From Bacillus subtilis (GTDB lineage Bacteria > Pseudomonadota > Alphaproteobacteria > Rhizobiales > Rhizobiaceae): a stretch of 64,000 nucleotides of DNA. Shown here piece after piece: positions 1 through 6,683 of the stretch. Below the pieces are notes generated by a model. It ran no database searches, was not told the DNA's origin, and saw only the letters and a program-made list of their open reading frames with translations. A program made the position numbers and the translations under genes. The stretch covers positions 310,001 to 374,000 of the forward strand of contig JAHREI010000004.1 in assembly GCA_021733665.1 (NCBI GenBank), in the 5' to 3' direction. How positions within the stretch are numbered: the first letter of the stretch is position 1; the number at the start of each line of letters is the position of its first letter.

Positions 1-1
1 G

Positions 2-745
2 ACCTTAACAACCGCGCTTGACCTGATGTTTGGTCATGAAGGCGGATATGTGAATAATCCGAAAGATCCGGGTGGCGCTACAAAGTACGGCATAACACAT
101 AGGACGTTGGCAGCACACTGCGGCGTACAAAGTGTTACGCCTGCGGAAGTGAAAGCACTGACCAAAGAAGAAGCTACCGAGATTTACCGGCGCTCTTATT
201 GGGTGCAATCCGGTGGTGATCTTCTGCCGGTCGGCATTGACTTCATGGCGTTTGATTATGGGGTGAATAGCGGTCCTGCACAGGCAGTTAAGTCGCTCCA
301 GCGTGTGGTTGGTGTGACAGCGGACGGCATTGTTGGCGAGCAGACTGTCGCTGCTGTGAAGGCTTATAAGGGCGATCTGATCGGCGCTTATGCGGCTGAG
401 CGTCTGCGGTTCATGCGGTCATTGAAAACATGGCCGGTGTTCGGGCGAGGTTGGCAAAAGCGGGTGATGAATGTGGAGACACAGGCACGTCAACTTCTCC
501 AAGGTGATGTTGTAGTTGCTGACACCCCGACGGCTCCGGCTAAAGCCAACCCCAAAGACCAGTCAATCACAGAAACGCTAAAAAAACCAGAGGCGTGGGC
601 TTCTTTGGGCGGATTGCTTTCTGGCCTTGGTGGCATGGCTTCCGGTGCGGGGCCGATCCAGTGGGCGCTTGCTATCTTCATGGTCGGGGCGTTCGTCATC
701 GGTGCTTATTTCCTCATTAAGCGCATGCAGGATCAGGCGGCATGA
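2..745 (+). CDS. Phage endolysin, GH108 N-acetylmuramidase with C-terminal membrane segment (5' end outside window)
   Basis: This peptidoglycan hydrolase would lyse the host cell from within. The N-terminal HEGGY motif (Glu at residue 5 counted from the ATG at 26) followed by NPKDPGGATKYGIT is the catalytic signature of glycosyl hydrolase family 108. A PG_binding_3-like region follows, around residues 75-150 (VGVTADGIVGEQT). A Lys/Pro linker and one hydrophobic segment near residues 212-232 end the protein, so it is probably tethered to the inner membrane. The frame is open upstream of the ATG to the window edge, and family members normally have several residues before HEGGY, so the true start is probably beyond base 1. 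The stop overlaps the start of the next gene by 4 bases, as in a lysis operon. Confidence 0.88.
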   Translation, partial: TLTTALDLMFGHEGGYVNNPKDPGGATKYGITHRTLAAHCGVQSVTPAEVKALTKEEATEIYRRSYWVQSGGDLLPVGIDFMAFDYGVNSGPAQAVKSLQRVVGVTADGIVGEQTVAAVKAYKGDLIGAYAAERLRFMRSLKTWPVFGRGWQKRVMNVETQARQLLQGDVVVADTPTAPAKANPKDQSITETLKKPEAWASLGGLLSGLGGMASGAGPIQWALAIFMVGAFVIGAYFLIKRMQDQAA

Positions 746-1002
746 GGCTCAACTTTCAACACATCATTGGCGCGATAATCGGAGGGGCAGTTTCAGGCCT
801 CTTTTTTTATGCGCTTGGGGTTCATGACGGCAAGCAACAAGCGGCATTGAAAGCCGCCCAAGCTGTGACACAAGCAATCCAGAACAGGGTAGGGATTAAT
901 GAGAGAATCGACAATATGGATAGCATTGCTCTGTGTATTGAGCTTGGCGGGTTGCGCGACCAGTGCGAGCAATTGCGCAGGTTGGCAGAAGATCAGCCTT
1001 AA
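742..1002 (+). CDS. Putative i-spanin (Rz-like) lysis protein
   Basis: This 86-residue protein has one N-terminal hydrophobic segment (residues 8-27) followed by a soluble, Gln/Ala-rich, probably helical tail. That is the layout of an inner-membrane spanin subunit, which links the inner to the outer membrane at the last step of phage lysis. Its start overlaps the endolysin stop (ATGA) and its 3' part overlaps the next gene in a different frame, exactly as Rz and Rz1 overlap in many phages. It is short for an Rz protein. The call rests on architecture and position, not on a recognised sequence family. Confidence 0.6.
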   Translation: MRLNFQHIIGAIIGGAVSGLFFYALGVHDGKQQAALKAAQAVTQAIQNRVGINERIDNMDSIALCIELGGLRDQCEQLRRLAEDQP

Positions 1003-1099
1003 ACCGGAGACGGCGTTCTATCTGGCCGGTAACGACCAGATCGCAGGCAAGGGTGTTGCCGGTCATAATGCCTATGGAAAAAAGGCGGGGTGTTGGTGA
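899..1099 (+). CDS. Putative o-spanin (Rz1-like) lipoprotein
   Basis: This 66-residue protein has a lipoprotein signal peptide with lipobox LAGC (Cys19), so it would be anchored in the outer membrane. The end (AGHNAYGKKAGCW) resembles the C-terminus typical of Rz1-like proteins in rhizobial phages. It begins inside the preceding Rz-like gene in another frame and runs past its end, the classic overlapping Rz/Rz1 arrangement. Its stop codon overlaps the ATG of the next gene (TGATG), which suggests translational coupling. Together with the upstream gene it would form the spanin complex that fuses the two membranes during lysis. Confidence 0.68.
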   Translation: MRESTIWIALLCVLSLAGCATSASNCAGWQKISLKPETAFYLAGNDQIAGKGVAGHNAYGKKAGCW

Positions 1100-1392
1100 T
1101 GTCACCAACTGAGAATGATTTGGATCTGCGCTCGCGCGTTGTCAATCTTGAGCAACAGCTTACCGGCATGTTACCGCGCGTTGTTGTGCTTGAAAAATTT
1201 CAGGTTCAGTCTGAAATCGCAGATGCTCGTAAGGACGAGCAATGGAAGCACATGGATAACCGGTTCAACGATCTCGAAAAGAAAATATCCGGCGTAAGCG
1301 ATACTCTGGCGAAGGTCGTCTGGCTGATTATTAGTGCGCTGATCCTTGGCGTTGTCAGCTTCATGATAAAGGGTGGGTTTAATGTGCCTTGA
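1099..1392 (+). CDS. Holin-like / XhlA-type phage membrane protein
   Basis: This protein of about 97 residues has a predicted coiled-coil N-terminal two thirds (heptad-like ENDLDLRSRVVNLEQQL and later LEKKISGVSDTL), one membrane segment near the C-terminus (VVWLIISALILGVVSFMI) and a short tail. This is the layout of XhlA-type accessory lysis proteins and of small rhizobial phage holins. The ATG at 1099 overlaps the upstream stop as TGATG and is preferred over the in-frame GTG/TTG codons at 1090-1096. It closes the lysis cassette. Whether it is the holin itself cannot be told from sequence. Confidence 0.62.
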   Translation: MSPTENDLDLRSRVVNLEQQLTGMLPRVVVLEKFQVQSEIADARKDEQWKHMDNRFNDLEKKISGVSDTLAKVVWLIISALILGVVSFMIKGGFNVP

Positions 1393-1606
1393 TGCTGCTC
1401 TTAGGTTTCGTTTTTCTTGTTTTTGAAGGTGGCATAATCTGGGCTTGAGCTAGTCTTTGTGCTTTTAATCGAGCGGTTTTTTCATCGCGAAGCTTTATGC
1501 CTTCTTCGATTTCATCAAGGGCACGGTTATGCGCGTTGTTTTGGATCTGTGTCTTTTCAAAAGCAAGTTCTGCGGTTTGACGCAGCAAACTGTGCATAGG
1601 TTTCAT
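1379..1606 (-). CDS. Hypothetical small protein
   Basis: This is an open frame of 75 codons from an ATG at 1606, with a longer possible frame upstream to 1705. The product is charged and helical, rich in Ala, Gln, Glu and Lys, with a strongly basic tail (KTRKTKPKSSIKAH). No family is recognised and the Shine-Dalgarno is poor. The longer frame would cross the terminator of the cold-shock gene, so the shorter start is more sensible. It converges on and slightly overlaps the holin-like gene. It may be a phage-borne small protein or may not be translated. Confidence 0.3.
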   Translation of the reverse strand: MKPMHSLLRQTAELAFEKTQIQNNAHNRALDEIEEGIKLRDEKTARLKAQRLAQAQIMPPSKTRKTKPKSSIKAH

Positions 1607-1631
1607 CCAGTGGCCAATCTTAAAATGAGAA

Positions 1632-1661
1632 ATAAAAAAGGCCAGACATAATGCCTGACCT
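1632..1661 (-). terminator. Rho-independent terminator of the cold-shock gene
   Basis: Read on the minus strand, an imperfect hairpin (AGGTCAGGCAT / ATGTCTGGCCT) is followed by a run of six T. It lies 64 bases downstream of the cspA-like stop codon. Confidence 0.75.
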
Positions 1662-1724
1662 CTATTGGTATGTATTCTCTCCTGTGCCAGTACATCCGTG
1701 GTCACGGGAAGGAGTTATACCGAA

Positions 1725-1934
1725 TTATGCGGCCTGCAAATTGCAAGCTGACATTTTACCTGACTTGTTGTCACGCTGAAGTTCAAAGCCAAGCTTCTGG
1801 CCTTCAACGATTTCACGCATTCCAGCGCGTTCAACGGCTGAGATGTGAACAAATACGTCTGCATTGCCGTTGTCGGGCTGAATAAAGCCAAAGCCTTTAG
1901 TGACATTAAACCATTTAACTGTGCCAGTGGTCAT
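1725..1934 (-). CDS. cspA: Cold-shock domain protein, CspA family
   Basis: This is a single OB-fold cold-shock domain of 69 residues that binds single-stranded RNA or DNA and melts mRNA structure. Both nucleic-acid binding motifs are present: RNP1-like KGFGFIQ and RNP2-like DVFVHIS, after the hallmark GTVKWFN start. The ATG at 1934 is chosen because AAAGGG lies 8 bases upstream; the longer frame (1949) would use that Shine-Dalgarno as coding sequence. It has its own terminator and a long AT-rich upstream region. Its position inside prophage-like DNA is unusual: it could be a phage passenger gene or a host gene at an island junction. Which of several csp paralogues it matches cannot be told here. 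Confidence 0.92.
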   Translation of the reverse strand: MTTGTVKWFNVTKGFGFIQPDNGNADVFVHISAVERAGMREIVEGQKLGFELQRDNKSGKMSACNLQAA

Positions 1935-2174
1935 GATGAACCCTTTCATAGCAAGAATAGAAAACTCACGCGGAAATACGCGGTGAGAGTGATAGCGATT
2001 TTTTTGAAAGGAAGGTTCGTCAAAGGCGCCAATGGGGCGCAGAAAGCAAAGCTAAACAAGCAAATATCGATATCATTAATGTAGTGGCTTTTAAAACTAT
2101 GTCAACCGCGGGTTTGATTTATTTTACATTTCTACTTTTGGTTGCTGTTGGGCGTTGGATAATAAATATCCAAA
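1935..2174. other. Intergenic, probable cspA leader and promoter region
   Basis: No convincing gene is present. The stretch is AT-rich and would hold the promoter and 5' untranslated region of the minus-strand cold-shock gene. No conserved cold-box sequence could be identified by eye. Confidence 0.3.
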
Positions 2175-2366
2175 TTAACGAAATCTAGAAAGCCCGCCGC
2201 CGGTATTTTTAAGAATGATGCCTAGAGTTCTGTTGTCGCTTTTAATATGAGGCACGCTAAGTGTTGTTTGTATTTCAGGCGCAGCGGCCAAAGGTGCACG
2301 GTGCAGTTTTTGTGAAACATTTAGTTTCGCTGATGGTTTAATAATATTGTTTTCGAAATTATTCAT
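2175..2366 (-). CDS. Orphan 63-residue peptide with strong ribosome binding site
   Basis: No family is recognised. The ATG at 2366 is preceded by a perfect AGGAGGG eight bases upstream, much better than any upstream start in the same frame (2411). The product is polar at the N-terminus (MNNFENNIIKPSAKL), has no signal peptide or membrane segment, and ends in an unusual tail (LKNTGGGLSRFR) with three glycines. Upstream DNA is very AT-rich, as in horizontally acquired genes. It could be a phage moron, a regulatory peptide or a modified-peptide precursor, but no modifying enzyme or exporter is next to it, so no function is assigned. Confidence 0.55.
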   Translation of the reverse strand: MNNFENNIIKPSAKLNVSQKLHRAPLAAAPEIQTTLSVPHIKSDNRTLGIILKNTGGGLSRFR

Positions 2367-2555
2367 AATTATTTCCCTCCTATATTCATCAATTAATTTT
2401 ATTAAGGCCATGATTTAATATCGCTAATAGCTTTTGCAGTATTAGCGTGTCAGATGAAGACCTGATTTCGAAATGGTTTATTAATTAAGGTATTATTTAA
2501 TTGTTAATGCGTAATTGCGACTTATTAATGTTTATTAATAAATTATATTAAAATA

Positions 2556-2580
2556 AAAAGCCCCCACAATGGAGGCTTTT
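2556..2580 (-). terminator. Rho-independent terminator of the csbD-like gene
   Basis: The hairpin AAAAGCCTCC / GGGGGCTTTT with five T after the stem, read on the minus strand, lies directly after the stop of the CsbD-like gene. Confidence 0.75.
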
Positions 2581-2583
2581 CAA

Positions 2584-2791
2584 TCACCAGTTTTGGCTTG
2601 TATACCAGTCATCAATATCTTTTTTGACACGGTCTTTTTCTATTCCGTAGCGTTCCTGAATCTTGCCTTCCAGTTGCTCTCGGCGGCCATTAATTTGGTC
2701 AATGTCATCATCAGTGAGTTTCCCCCCCCCATTGCTCTTTGACCTTGCCTTTGATCTGCTTCCAATTACCTTCAACTCTGTTCCAATCCAT
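2584..2791 (-). pseudogene. CsbD/YjbJ-family stress protein gene, frameshifted at a G9 tract
   Basis: CsbD proteins are small (about 65 residues), hydrophilic, stress-induced proteins of unknown biochemical role. The 3' part reads KLTDDDIDQINGRREQLEGK, the family signature. The matching N-terminus (MDWNRVEGNWKQIKGKVKEQW) is found in another frame, starting from an ATG at 2791 with AAGGAG upstream. The two frames meet at a run of nine G (2722-2730, C on the plus strand); eight or five G would restore a full-length CsbD. So the gene is intact apart from one extra base. This may be a sequencing error, a true mutation or slippage-driven on/off switching. Start, stop and terminator are otherwise well placed. 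Confidence 0.8.
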
Positions 2792-2848
2792 GGGGATTCT
2801 CCTTCGTTTAATGGTGTTGGTACATGGTAGTAACGGTACAGTTCGGCA

Positions 2849-3205
2849 ATGGTTCAAAATAAACTGAAGAAACTTACAAGTTTAGCAATGTCTGCCAATG
2901 CTCCGCTTCTTATATGTCGGCTACATCGCGCAATCGTACACCGGAGAAGTTGGACGTACTCAATGCATCAAACATCGCGCGATCGCATATGGGAGGTGCT
3001 CCCATGTGATCCTGGCGTAAGATATGGGCTTCGCACACAGCAGCTTGAGCACAAGATTGATGATCTGGACGTGAAGGTTACAGAAATGCATCTGGTGCTC
3101 ACACAGGCCAAAGGTGCGCGCTGGATGTTGATGCTCATGATTGGCGTGGCTGGCTTTGTTGCTGCAAAGATCACTCCGCTTTTTCATTTGGTTGCGGGTA
3201 AATAG
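2849..3205 (+). pseudogene. Phage lysis-type membrane protein, probable remnant with unrelated 5' part
   Basis: The C-terminal half has the layout of the holin/XhlA-like protein earlier in the island: a coiled-coil segment (LEHKIDDLDVKVTEMHLVL) and one membrane segment (MLMLMIGVAGFVAAKI). The first 60 or so codons look non-coding in this frame (Arg/His/Ser rich). In another frame the same DNA reads PEKLDVLNASNIAR, followed by a stop at 3005-3007, similar in style to the end of Rz1-like proteins. The best reading is the 3' end of a decayed spanin gene followed by a membrane-protein gene whose true start is unclear. It could still be expressed from an internal start. Confidence 0.4.
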
Positions 3206-3264
3206 AATCCTCTTAATTATGATATTTAAAATAATTTGTAAAAAATTCAATAATATAGCTAATG

Positions 3265-3993
3265 CTATATTTGTAATTTATCATTAATCTCTTTGTATGC
3301 ATGTAAGGTAAGTGATGTATATTTATCTGTTAAGGATTTTATTTCTTTAGAATTACGACTTAGAGCTGCGTCTTTTAATTCGGTGTAAATTTCTATTGCA
3401 TAAAGGTATCGAAGTGCAGGAGATTGTGTCGCTGCGACTGAGAAATCTTGTGGCGCGGTCTCGGGCATTATCATTAAAAAAGCTCGACCTTGTCGTCTAA
3501 TATGCTGGGTTAGCTGAACATTAAATCGGTGCATCCAAGGGGAACGATGCGCAGATATTAAAGCCTGATCAAAAGCGTCGTGAGCCTGTACCCAACTGTT
3601 GTATTCCTCAGGAGTGCATATTTCATTAGCTGGAGACACTTTACGCGATAAGCGATAATGAGTGGCGACAATATTTTCTTCCCAATCTGCATCGCCATAC
3701 AGTATTGATTCCTCCAAGAGGTGCTTTCTGAACTGCTTTCTATTAGTATATAGTTCTACGAATTCTTCATATGAAGCTGGTGCGGTAAAATACCCCTTAT
3801 TAGGTACTAATTGAACTAAATGCTCACCTTCCAAGCGAGAAAGTGCTTCTCGCAATGGCGTAGCACCAAAGCCGTAAGTTTCTTGCAACAATTTTATTTT
3901 CAATGGAAAATTAGGGGCAATTTTAAGCATAAGAATATCATTCTTTAATGCCAAGTATGCAAGATTCACTTTGGATGGTTCCTCCCTAGACAA
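3265..3993 (-). CDS. GntR-family transcriptional regulator (FadR/FCD subgroup)
   Basis: This is a DNA-binding repressor or activator of 242 residues. The winged-helix N-terminus covers residues 10-70 with the GntR pattern (LKIKLLQETYGFGATPLREALSRLEGEHLV followed by PNKGYF). An all-helical FCD-type ligand domain follows. The start is a TTG with AGAGG eight bases upstream; no ATG fits. The gene is more AT-rich than the core genes of the window and stands alone, without an obvious metabolic target beside it, so it was probably acquired with the island. Its ligand is unknown; FCD regulators usually sense small carboxylates or sugar acids. Confidence 0.85.
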   Translation of the reverse strand: MSREEPSKVNLAYLALKNDILMLKIAPNFPLKIKLLQETYGFGATPLREALSRLEGEHLVQLVPNKGYFTAPASYEEFVELYTNRKQFRKHLLEESILYGDADWEENIVATHYRLSRKVSPANEICTPEEYNSWVQAHDAFDQALISAHRSPWMHRFNVQLTQHIRRQGRAFLMIMPETAPQDFSVAATQSPALRYLYAIEIYTELKDAALSRNSKEIKSLTDKYTSLTLHAYKEINDKLQI

Positions 3994-4206
3994 GTTTAAT
4001 TCCTCTCAGATATTGAGTATATTATGTAGGATCAAAAGAATCATATATAATGATTTTATAAGATAATATTCTAATTTGAGGAGCTTGCTATAGCTCTTTC
4101 AAATGTTGTGCTGATAGCGGTCGTTGCAACTCCACTGCAATCTCCCAAGGTGCTGTCATTGCTGGTCACAATGCATAGGCACACAAGTGAGGTACTGGTG
4201 CTGGCG

Positions 4207-4454
4207 ATGGATCTAAGTGCAAATCCGGCACACCGGTTTAATGAGTTGCCAGATGAGACGCAGGAGTTTTTTCTCAGCTTAGCAAAGATGATATTGAGAC
4301 CCTGAAAGATGGTCTTCGACTGGTCATTGCGATGCGGACGGTCGGCAGGCTTATGAAATGGATGATTGTCGCTGTTGTTGGCACGTTTATCGGCACAGTG
4401 ATGATATACGAAAACATCCTCAAAGTGCTCAACTGGATTAGTACGAGTAAATAA
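4207..4454 (+). pseudogene. Frameshifted phage-associated small membrane protein
   Basis: The 5' part (MDLSANPAHRFNELPDETQEFF) and the 3' part (LSKDDIETLKDGLRLVIAMR, then a membrane segment WMIVAVVGTFIGTVMIY) are in different frames. They meet at a run of six T around 4269-4274; one extra T joins them into a single 83-residue protein ending at 4454. The architecture (soluble helix, then one C-terminal membrane helix) matches other lysis-region proteins of rhizobial phages. The frame is open upstream to 4108, but that stretch reads more like the decayed end of an Rz1-like gene in another frame (AVIAGHNA then stop). It is probably inactive. Confidence 0.6.
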
Positions 4455-4475
4455 TGGGTTAGCTAATTTAAGTTG

Positions 4476-4513
4476 CCCCCAACCGAATAAGTATCGGTTG
4501 GGGGTATTTTTTT
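4476..4513 (+). terminator. Strong rho-independent terminator
   Basis: A perfect 10-bp stem CCCCCAACCG / CGGTTGGGGG with a 9-base loop is followed by TATTTTTTT. It separates the phage remnant from the convergent methyltransferase gene, overlapping the latter's stop by two bases. Confidence 0.85.
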
Positions 4514-5750
4514 ATTTCAGCATTTCAATGTCGTTTAAAAGTGAAGCTAGAGAGCGCCCAACAGCGAATGCGAGATTTACAGGAACGGCGTTACCAATTT
4601 GCTTGTACTGAGCTGTCACAGTGCCTTCGAGTTTCCATTCATCCGGGAATGTCTGAATGCGGGCATACTCACGCACAGTAAGTGGGCGAGTTTCTTCTGG
4701 ATGGCAGCGCTCCGTCTGTTTTTGAGCTGGGGCTGTTGTAAGGGTCAGGCTTGGCTCATCCCATGATAGGCGTCGCGCCATACCTGTTTTGCCGCCGCCG
4801 AGGTAAAAGCTTTTCTGCATGTATTCTTTTTGCAGGTCGATAGGTAGGTCTCTCCAGTATCCGCCAGCAGGGACATGAGAAAGTATCTCTTGTTTACGTG
4901 CTGGGTATTTCTGGCCAGGCGCATCAGGCACATCACATGGATAAAGATCGCCGGCTTTGAGGGCGTCTTTCATAGTCATGATGCGCTTATATGGGGATGG
5001 CCATTTGAACTCGACCTTCTTTGCCAGGTCCTTACGGATACCGATCAAGAATAGGCGCTCTCTTTTTTGAGGTACTTGATAGAAGATCGCTTTCAAGACG
5101 CGTGGCTCAACCAGCTCATATCCGAGCTCGTCAATAACGTCCTTAATCGCTGTAAGGGTCTTCCCGCCTTCATGGTTCAGGAGGCCGCGTACATTTTCAG
5201 CAATAAAGACTTTTGGATTTGTTTCTTTTACTGCCCGGGCAAACTCGAAAAACAATGTTCCGCGAGTGTCTTCGAAGCCAAGTTTCTTGCCAGCGTAAGA
5301 GAATGCTTGGCAGGGAAAGCCGCCGCTTAGAATATCAATCTGGTCTTTGTAGTCTGTAAAATCCACCTTAGAAACGTCACCTTCAACGACATTCCATTCA
5401 GGCCGGTTTTTACGCAGTGTCTTGCAGGCGTGTGGATCAATTTCGTTTAGCAGGACGGACTCAAAGCCTGCTTTTTCCATGCCAAGTGCAAGCCCGCCGC
5501 AGCCGGCGAATAGCTCTACAAGCTTATAAGGGCGGATTGGCTTGGTTTTGAATTCTTCGTCCCAGCGACTGTTAAATAGCAGCTGGACAGGCTCGAGATG
5601 CTCAATCTGATCTCTGTGATAGACCCTGTAATTATTCTCAGGATGGCGCTGAGGCACGAGTTCGCCCTTAGCATCCCAGCGACGCAAGGTATCCTTTGAT
5701 ACGCCCATGATATCTGCGACTTGAGCCAGGGTAAAATAATTAGAATCCAT
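4512..5750 (-). CDS. C5-cytosine DNA methyltransferase with N-terminal MerR-like HTH (type II modification enzyme)
   Basis: It transfers a methyl group from SAM to cytosine C5 in a specific site, protecting host DNA from the cognate nuclease. In the 418-codon frame (from 5768), residues 10-60 form a MerR/HTH_17-like DNA-binding domain (FTLAQVADIMGVSKDTLRRW). The methyltransferase follows: motif I FAGCGG at 87-92, motif IV GGFPCQ with catalytic Cys153, motif VI ENVRG at 191-195, motif VIII QKRERLFLIG, a target-recognition region, and motifs IX-X (REYARIQTFPDEW, QIGNAVP). The ATG at 5750 is preferred over 5768 because GGATGG precedes it. It is divergent from the restriction gene over about 145 bases. 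The HTH could make it its own regulator, as shown for some other C5 methyltransferases with N-terminal HTH regions. Site specificity cannot be read. Confidence 0.93.
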   Translation of the reverse strand: MDSNYFTLAQVADIMGVSKDTLRRWDAKGELVPQRHPENNYRVYHRDQIEHLEPVQLLFNSRWDEEFKTKPIRPYKLVELFAGCGGLALGMEKAGFESVLLNEIDPHACKTLRKNRPEWNVVEGDVSKVDFTDYKDQIDILSGGFPCQAFSYAGKKLGFEDTRGTLFFEFARAVKETNPKVFIAENVRGLLNHEGGKTLTAIKDVIDELGYELVEPRVLKAIFYQVPQKRERLFLIGIRKDLAKKVEFKWPSPYKRIMTMKDALKAGDLYPCDVPDAPGQKYPARKQEILSHVPAGGYWRDLPIDLQKEYMQKSFYLGGGKTGMARRLSWDEPSLTLTTAPAQKQTERCHPEETRPLTVREYARIQTFPDEWKLEGTVTAQYKQIGNAVPVNLAFAVGRSLASLLNDIEMLK

Positions 5751-5824
5751 CAATAACCATCCAAACATTATGCATGGTTACTCTATTGATGGTGGGGGGG
5801 ATTGTCAATCAAATATTCTCAATG

Positions 5825-5835
5825 ATAACCGTTAT
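5825..5835. promoter_or_regulatory. Candidate operator in the methyltransferase/endonuclease intergenic region
   Basis: An 11-base dyad ATAACCGTTAT (5 bp arms around one central base) lies between the divergent start codons. A second dyad, CTCTGAGAG (5862-5870), lies closer to the endonuclease gene. Either could be bound by the methyltransferase HTH domain. This is inferred from position only. Confidence 0.3.
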
Positions 5836-5895
5836 TTGGCATATATGAACTTCCGAAGTAGTCTCTGAGAGTAAAGACGATTCTCTAAAAGAAAT

Positions 5896-6636
5896 ATGAT
5901 GGTTAGTGGCATGACTGAAGCAGAAAAAGCTGAAATTATTGAAAAAGCTAAAAGCTGGTTTCGCGATAGTGTTGCTTCTAATCACATGGCAAATACACGA
6001 AAGTTAGTCGATGCTAAAGAGTTCAATGTGAACCCATTCACGGCAGTGTACTTAGCTAGTTTCTTAAAAGGGAAATTAGATGCCGATGGTATTGCTCGAG
6101 CTTTAATTTATCCGCGCGTATTTGGTACTAGTATCGCAACTACATTCGGTGATCAGGTACAACGGTTCACTAGCGAAGTGCTCAGTGGCTTTAAAAGTAT
6201 TGTGTCCGGGATCGACATTGAGTTTGATGACCACGTGGATGGTAAGCGGAAATATTGCCAATTGAAATCAGGTCCGAACACCATCAATAAAGATGATGTC
6301 GTGAGTATTGATGGTCATTTTCGAGCCATCAAAAATCTTGCACGCACAAATAGGTTTGACCTGGCTATTGATCAGTTGGTGGTTGGAATTGTCTATGGTG
6401 AGAAATCACGAATTAACGGGCATTACAAAAAGATCGAGCGTGACTATCATTATGATGTGCTGGTTGGCGAGGAATTTTGGTATCGCTTAACAGGGGATCA
6501 AGGGTTCTATTCTGATTTGTTGGTTGCCATAACTGAAGTGGCCGTCGAGGCAAACTTCAAAGAAGAGTTGGAGGATATTATCTCCACCTTAGCTAAGGAT
6601 CCAATTATTGCAGCGATGGCTGTTGAGCAGGATTAA
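5896..6636 (+). CDS. Type II restriction endonuclease, PD-(D/E)xK type
   Basis: This is the likely partner of the divergent C5 methyltransferase, cutting unmodified DNA. It is 246 residues long. The core shows a PD-(D/E)xK-like site with Gln in place of Glu: GIDIEF (Asp107) followed by YCQLKSGPNTINKDD (Gln122, Lys124), preceded by a conserved helix region PRVFGTSIATTFGDQVQRF. A later block FWYRLTGDQGFYSDLL is typical of restriction enzymes with this core. The exact family (it resembles enzymes filed under names such as PmeII or Eco47II) and recognition site are not certain. Start alternatives are 5896, 5899 and 5911; none has a strong Shine-Dalgarno. It ends 47 bases before the convergent HNH nuclease gene. 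Confidence 0.82.
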   Translation: MMVSGMTEAEKAEIIEKAKSWFRDSVASNHMANTRKLVDAKEFNVNPFTAVYLASFLKGKLDADGIARALIYPRVFGTSIATTFGDQVQRFTSEVLSGFKSIVSGIDIEFDDHVDGKRKYCQLKSGPNTINKDDVVSIDGHFRAIKNLARTNRFDLAIDQLVVGIVYGEKSRINGHYKKIERDYHYDVLVGEEFWYRLTGDQGFYSDLLVAITEVAVEANFKEELEDIISTLAKDPIIAAMAVEQD

Positions 6637-6683
6637 GCATTGTTTGTCCATTCTTTGATTTCTAAGGCAGTCATAACGGTGGA

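Noticed and set aside
2584-2775. Intact 63-codon gene starting at a TTG
   Set aside because: The first part is the wrong frame of a CsbD gene; the correct N-terminus lies in another frame from the ATG at 2791.
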